In this document: one piece after another, positions 5,646-8,843 of the stretch
Layout: each line of letters opens with the position of its first letter
How positions within the stretch are numbered: the stretch's first letter is position 1
Source of the DNA: Patulibacter sp.
GTDB lineage: Bacteria; Actinomycetota; Thermoleophilia; Solirubrobacterales; Solirubrobacteraceae
NCBI GenBank assembly: GCA_023268575.1
Contig: JALRCL010000735.1
Span: 1-8,843 of the forward strand
Reading direction: 5' to 3'
Length of the DNA stretch: 8,843 nt
The notes under the pieces: model-generated
Told to the model about the DNA's origin: nothing
The model's database searches: none
The model's input: the letters and a program-made list of their open reading frames with translations, nothing else
Translations under genes and position numbers: made by a program

Positions 5646-6695
5646 TCAGGCGGCGTCGAGCAGGGCCTCGCCGCGCGCGGCGAGCGCGTCGATCTTCGGG
5701 TCGAGCTCCTCCGGCGGGACGTTCGCGTTCGCCGGGTTGTCGCGGAACCGCTGCACGACGCCCTGGACGATGATCGCCAGCCGCCAGGCCGCGAGCGCCT
5801 CGTAGTACGGCAGCCGCGTCAGGTCGGCGCCCGACGCCGCGGCGTAGGCGGCCACGAGCGCCTCGCGGTCGAGGAAGCCCTCCGCGCGCGTGGGGGCGTC
5901 CTCGCCCGACAGCGCCCACGCCGGGTCGTCGTCGGGACGGCTCCAGTAGGCGAGCATCGTGCCGAGGTCGGCGAGCGGCTCGCCGAGGGTGCAGAGCTCC
6001 CAGTCGAGGATCGCCTGGACCGTGCCGTCCCCGTGCAGGACGACGTTCTCGAGCTTGTAGTCCCCGTGGACGAGCGCCAGGCGGTCCTGCGCCGGCGCCG
6101 CCGCGGCGAGGCGGTCGCGCAGGCGGTCGACCGCCGGGACGTCGCGGGTGCGCGAGGCCTCCCACTGTCGCCACCAGCCGCGGACCTGGCGGGCCGCATA
6201 GTCGTCGCGGCGGGCGAGGTCGCCGAGGCCGATCGCGTCGACGTCGACGGCGTGCAGCGCGGCGAGCTCCTCGGCGAGCGAGCGGCTCGTCGTGGCCCGG
6301 TGCGCCGCCGGGAGCGCGCCGAGGTCGCTGCGGTCCGTGACCACCGCGCCGTCGGCGAGCTCCATGACGTAGAACGGCGCGCCCGTCACGGCCTCGTCCT
6401 GGCAGAGCCCGAGCGGCCGAGGCACGCGCACGCCCGCCGGGTGCAGCGCCGCGAGCAGCCGGTGCTCGCGCGCCATGTCGTGCGCCCCGCGCAGGCGCTC
6501 GCCCAGCGGCGGGCGCCGCAGCACCCAGCGTCCGCCGGCGTCGTCCTGCACGCGGAAGGTGAGGTTCGAGCGGCCGTCGCCGATCCGCGCGTAGGAGAAC
6601 GTCGCGTCCGCCGCGACGCCCGGCAGGTGGGCGCGCAGCCACGCACCGACCGGCTCCTGCTCGATCCCGGGGACCGGGGACGCCCGCTCGGGCAT
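5646..6695 (-). CDS. APH-fold phosphotransferase, ACAD10/11 kinase-domain or LvaA type (probable hydroxyacyl-CoA kinase)
   Basis: A 349-residue protein of the aminoglycoside-phosphotransferase fold. The N-lobe shows IGDGRSNLTFRV (38-49) as nucleotide loop and WVLRRPPLG (57-65), where Arg replaces the usual ATP lysine, a trait of the ACAD10/11-like subgroup. The catalytic loop is VHGDYKLENVVL (209-220) with base Asp 212 and metal-binding Asn 217; the DFG equivalent is ILDWELCTLGEP (229-240) with Asp 231. It starts at ATG 6695, whose A is the last base of the dehydrogenase stop (TGATG), without a clear ribosome site, so it is made by coupling. In mammals this domain is fused to an acyl-CoA dehydrogenase in ACAD10/ACAD11, and in Pseudomonas LvaA acts with the dehydrogenase LvaC; both phosphorylate 4-hydroxyacyl-CoAs. 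Antibiotic resistance is unlikely given the pairing. The substrate chain length is unknown. Confidence 0.85.
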   Translation of the reverse strand: MPERASPVPGIEQEPVGAWLRAHLPGVAADATFSYARIGDGRSNLTFRVQDDAGGRWVLRRPPLGERLRGAHDMAREHRLLAALHPAGVRVPRPLGLCQDEAVTGAPFYVMELADGAVVTDRSDLGALPAAHRATTSRSLAEELAALHAVDVDAIGLGDLARRDDYAARQVRGWWRQWEASRTRDVPAVDRLRDRLAAAAPAQDRLALVHGDYKLENVVLHGDGTVQAILDWELCTLGEPLADLGTMLAYWSRPDDDPAWALSGEDAPTRAEGFLDREALVAAYAAASGADLTRLPYYEALAAWRLAIIVQGVVQRFRDNPANANVPPEELDPKIDALAARGEALLDAA

Positions 6696-7948
6696 CAGTC
6701 GATGGCGCCGCAGCCGGAGGCCGTCGAGCCGTCGCGGGCGAGCTTCAGCAGGGTCCGCGCGATCGTCATCCGGTGGACCTCGCTCGCGCCGTCGTAGATC
6801 CGGGCGGCGCGGCTGTCGGCGTACCAGCGGCCGATCGGGAAGTCGTCGGTCGCGATGCCGTGCGAGCCGTAGATCTGGACGCAGCGGTCGAGGATCCGCC
6901 CGAACGCCTCGGAGACGAACGTCTTGAGCATCGCGATCTCCTGGCGGTGGGGGAGGCCGTGCTCGACCTTCCACGCCGCGTTGAGGACCATGAGCCGGGA
7001 GGCGTAGAGGTCGATCGCGCTGTCGGCGAGGAAGAACTGCAGCGCCTGCTGCTGCGAGAGCGCGCCGCCGAAGGCCTCGCGCTCCTGCAGCCGTGCGGCG
7101 GTCAGGTCGACGGCGCGCTGCGAGACGCCGATCCAGCGCATGGCGTGCGCGAGCCGTCCGCCGGCGAGGCGCTTCTGCGAGATGACGAAGCCCTCTCCCT
7201 CGCCGCCGAGGAGGTTGCCGGCCGGCACCCGCACGTCGGTCAGGCGGATCTCGGGATGGCCGCCGACGAAGTGCGCGCCCATGATCTCCGGGTCGCGGAC
7301 GACCTCCCAGCCCGGGGTGTCGGTCGGGACGAGGATCAGGGAGTAGTTGCGGTGGCGCGCGGCGGGATCGTCGCCGGTCTTCGCCACCACGATCGCGATC
7401 GAGGCGCCGATCGCGCCCGTGATGAACCACTTGCGGCCGTTGAGCACCCACTCGTCGCCGTCGCGCACGGCGGTGGTGGCGAGGTTCAGCGGGTCCGACG
7501 AGGCGACGTCGGGCTCGGTCATCGCGAAGCACGAGCGGATCCGGCCCTCGGCGAGCGGGCGCAGCCAGCGCTCGTTCTGCTCGTCGTTGCCGGCGATGAG
7601 GAACGTGTGCATGTTCCCCTCGTCCGGCGCCATCGCGTTGATGGCCAGCGGCGCGAGGTAGCTCACGCCGACCTCCTGGGAGATGAGCGCCATCCCGGTG
7701 ACGCCGAGCCCGAGCCCGCCCCACTCCTCGGGCATGTGGGGCGTGTAGATCCCGCGCTCGCGGGCGCGCTCGCGCAACTGCTCGACGACCGGCCAGACGG
7801 CGTCGTCGTCGGTGTGGTCGGCGAGCTGCGCCTCGGCCGGCAGGACGTCCTCCGCCACGAACGCGCGGACCTCGTCGAGGATCTTGCGCAGCTCGGGCGG
7901 GACGGTGAAGCCGATGCCGTCGAGCGGCGGGCTGGCGGGGCTGGTCAC
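6695..7948 (-). CDS. Acyl-CoA dehydrogenase, ACAD10/11 or LvaC type
   Basis: A 417-residue flavoenzyme of the acyl-CoA dehydrogenase family. The FAD/substrate signature CFAMTEPDVASSDP (140-153), the central strand motif WVLNGRKWFITGA (167-179), QIYGSHG (358-364) and ADSRAARIYDGASEVHR (377-393) appear in family order. In the last motif, where straight-chain enzymes have Glu (YEG), this protein has Asp 386 (YDG), as in the ACAD10/11 group (ADGPDEVH). The start is GTG 7948 with GAGGAG six bases upstream (7960-7955). No targeting signal is seen. Coupled by TGATG to an APH-fold kinase, it probably removes phosphate from 4-phosphoacyl-CoA to give an enoyl-CoA that enters beta-oxidation, as shown for the mammalian fusion and proposed for LvaC. 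An ordinary dehydrogenase role for branched or aromatic acyl-CoA remains possible. Confidence 0.9.
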   Translation of the reverse strand: MTSPASPPLDGIGFTVPPELRKILDEVRAFVAEDVLPAEAQLADHTDDDAVWPVVEQLRERARERGIYTPHMPEEWGGLGLGVTGMALISQEVGVSYLAPLAINAMAPDEGNMHTFLIAGNDEQNERWLRPLAEGRIRSCFAMTEPDVASSDPLNLATTAVRDGDEWVLNGRKWFITGAIGASIAIVVAKTGDDPAARHRNYSLILVPTDTPGWEVVRDPEIMGAHFVGGHPEIRLTDVRVPAGNLLGGEGEGFVISQKRLAGGRLAHAMRWIGVSQRAVDLTAARLQEREAFGGALSQQQALQFFLADSAIDLYASRLMVLNAAWKVEHGLPHRQEIAMLKTFVSEAFGRILDRCVQIYGSHGIATDDFPIGRWYADSRAARIYDGASEVHRMTIARTLLKLARDGSTASGCGAID

Positions 7949-7977
7949 GGGGGTCTCCTCGGCGGGAAGCAGCGGGC

Positions 7978-8025
7978 GGTACCGAACGGTACCAGCGCGC
8001 GGCGATCCTGGTACCCGTCGGTACC
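7978..8025. promoter_or_regulatory. Tandem TetR-like operators, two GGTACC-N4-GGTACC palindromes
   Basis: In the 90-nt gap before the dehydrogenase gene, GGTACC occurs four times: 7978-7983 and 7988-7993 (spacer GAAC), then 8010-8015 and 8020-8025 (spacer CGTC). Each pair is a 16-bp inverted repeat with half-sites 10 bp apart. The two pair centres are 32 bp apart, about three helical turns, so two dimers would sit on the same face. The first contains TACCG-AA-CGGTA, a shape common among TetR-family operators of acyl-CoA catabolism. No clear -35/-10 is visible and no regulator gene is in the window. Confidence 0.65.
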
Positions 8026-8038
8026 GGCCACTGCCGGC

Positions 8039-8843
8039 TCAGGCGACGTCGGCCGGCGCCAGGTGCGAGGAGGCACCGCCGATGCGGTCGAGGAACCCGC
8101 CGAGCATGGCGATCTGCAGCCGAGCCACCCGCTCGTCGGATCCGAGCACGCCGGTGGCCGTCGTGGCGCCCGCGGCGATCGCGAGCGGGCGCACGAGTGG
8201 GACGAGGCGGTCGAACCCCGCGCCGCCCACGCCGAGGGCGTCGGCGCGCTCGCGTCCCATCCAGCGGCGGGTCAGCGCCTGGCCGACGGTCGTCGACAGC
8301 CGCTGCAGCGCCCAGCCCGGAGGACCGGGGACGGCCTGGGCGGACGGTGCGCCGTGGCCGGTCAGTGCGTCGAGCAGCTCCGCGCTGCCGTCGATCGGCT
8401 CGCCCATCAGCGGCTCGAGGGCCTCGACGAGGCGGACCGCCTCGGCCCACGAGGCCGGCAGGAGGTCGGTCGGCGCGCCCATCACGTGGCTGATCCAGCG
8501 CCACAGCGCGGTCCGCGCCTCGCGCTCGGCGTCCGTCGCGCGCACGCCGAGGTCGGCCATCGCGTCGTGCGGCACGACGAGGAACCCGCCGATGCCGGTG
8601 GCCAGCGACGCGGCCGAGGAGATCGGCACGCCCCATTCCGCCCGCCAGTCCGTGCGCCGGCCGAGCTGCGCGCGCACGAGTGCGTGGACGATCCGGACCC
8701 GTACGGTCGCCGCCCAGCCGTCCTGCCACGGCGCCATCGCGCCCGGCGTCGTCGCCGCCAGCGCCCAGCGCGCGGTCTCCGAGATCCGGCGCGGCACCAT
8801 CCGCTCCAGCCGGCCGGTCATCACGAGCGGCCGCGCGAGGTCG
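8039..8843 (-). CDS. DUF2236 heme oxygenase (MpaB/latex-clearing-protein family), 5' end outside the window
   Basis: At least 267 residues of a DUF2236 protein, with stop TGA at 8041-8039. The frame stays open to the window edge and reads DLARPLV before the GTG at 8824; family members have similar sequence (…RPLV-x-TGRLE…) well inside the protein. So the GTG/ATG at 8824/8821 are not the start and about 100 or more residues are missing. Counting from that GTG, R13 and T17, then R44, H47 and R51 in RVRIVHALVR, have the same spacing as R164, T168, R195, H198 (heme ligand) and R202 of rubber oxygenase Lcp as I remember them. WGVPIS (64-69) and ALWRWISHVMG (106-116) are further family motifs. The role would be a b-type heme oxygenase on an unsaturated or aliphatic chain; the substrate is unknown. 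It lies upstream of the dehydrogenase operon on the same strand, separated by the operators. Confidence 0.85.
   Translation of the reverse strand, partial: DLARPLVMTGRLERMVPRRISETARWALAATTPGAMAPWQDGWAATVRVRIVHALVRAQLGRRTDWRAEWGVPISSAASLATGIGGFLVVPHDAMADLGVRATDAEREARTALWRWISHVMGAPTDLLPASWAEAVRLVEALEPLMGEPIDGSAELLDALTGHGAPSAQAVPGPPGWALQRLSTTVGQALTRRWMGRERADALGVGGAGFDRLVPLVRPLAIAAGATTATGVLGSDERVARLQIAMLGGFLDRIGGASSHLAPADVA

Noticed and set aside
5646..6695. Aminoglycoside resistance gene
   Set aside because: The fold is shared with APH enzymes, but coupling to an acyl-CoA dehydrogenase and the ACAD10/11-type motifs point to acyl-CoA metabolism.
3365..6797. Long plus-strand open frames opposite the hydrolase, dioxygenase and kinase genes
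   Set aside because: They are antisense shadows without recognisable motifs or ribosome sites, and the minus-strand genes have clear family signatures and catalytic residues.
8031..8038. Hairpin just after the DUF2236 stop (CCGGC/GCCGG with a 4-nt loop, starting near 8024)
   Set aside because: A stem of only 5 bp with no T-tract, overlapping the operator region; too weak to call a terminator.
5646..8729. A 1027-codon open frame on the minus strand spanning two genes
   Set aside because: Only its last part is the kinase; the remainder is an out-of-frame reading of the dehydrogenase and DUF2236 genes with Arg/Pro/Ala-rich nonsense composition, a usual artefact of high GC content.

Overview
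The window is very GC-rich and densely coded, with G or C at most third codon positions and 4-nt or 1-nt overlaps between genes in operons. Gene content (Rv1264-type cyclase, ABC-2 exporter, split ACAD10/11-type pair, DUF2236 oxygenase) suggests an actinobacterium, plausibly of the Thermoleophilia/Solirubrobacterales type. That placement is inference; no rRNA or marker gene is present.

Layout. (1) About 1-137: a biotin-carboxylase fragment on the minus strand, with codon use unlike the rest, cut off abruptly. It joins the 3' end of an M15-type peptidoglycan peptidase gene on the plus strand (to 546). The junction near 131-141 looks like an assembly chimera or a recombination scar. (2) 596-3294, plus strand: an ATP-binding cassette exporter half-transporter (NBD then ABC-2 membrane domain) translationally coupled by a GTGA overlap to a class III nucleotide cyclase with a helical N-terminal domain. 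A strong hairpin follows at 3327-3354. (3) 3415-3603, minus strand: a CsbD-family stress protein behind a near-perfect SigB/SigF-type promoter (GTTT-N16-GGGTAT). (4) 3764-5412, minus strand: a two-gene operon resembling mhqO-mhqD (ring-cleaving glyoxalase-fold dioxygenase, then alpha/beta hydrolase), with two TTGCGANNGCAA operator-like sites over its promoter. (5) 5646-7948, minus strand: an acyl-CoA dehydrogenase and an APH-fold kinase joined by TGATG. This is the bacterial two-gene counterpart of the ACAD10/ACAD11 fusion and of LvaC/LvaA, pointing to catabolism of 4-hydroxyacyl-CoA. It is preceded by two tandem GGTACC-N4-GGTACC palindromes. (6) 8039 to the window end, minus strand: a DUF2236 (MpaB/Lcp-type) heme oxygenase, 5'-incomplete.

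How it works together: the minus-strand block is oxidative and catabolic, covering quinone/hydroquinone detoxification, hydroxy-fatty-acyl-CoA breakdown and a putative heme oxygenase. Each operon has its own palindromic control region, but no DNA-binding regulator is encoded in the window. The plus-strand pair suggests an exporter made together with a nucleotide cyclase whose catalytic site lacks the transition-state arginine. I found no transposon, tRNA, rRNA, CRISPR array or phage module. The most interesting leads are the split ACAD10/11-type module with its tandem operators, the exporter-cyclase pair with unusual active-site residues in both proteins, and the stress promoter of csbD with a palindrome in its spacer.
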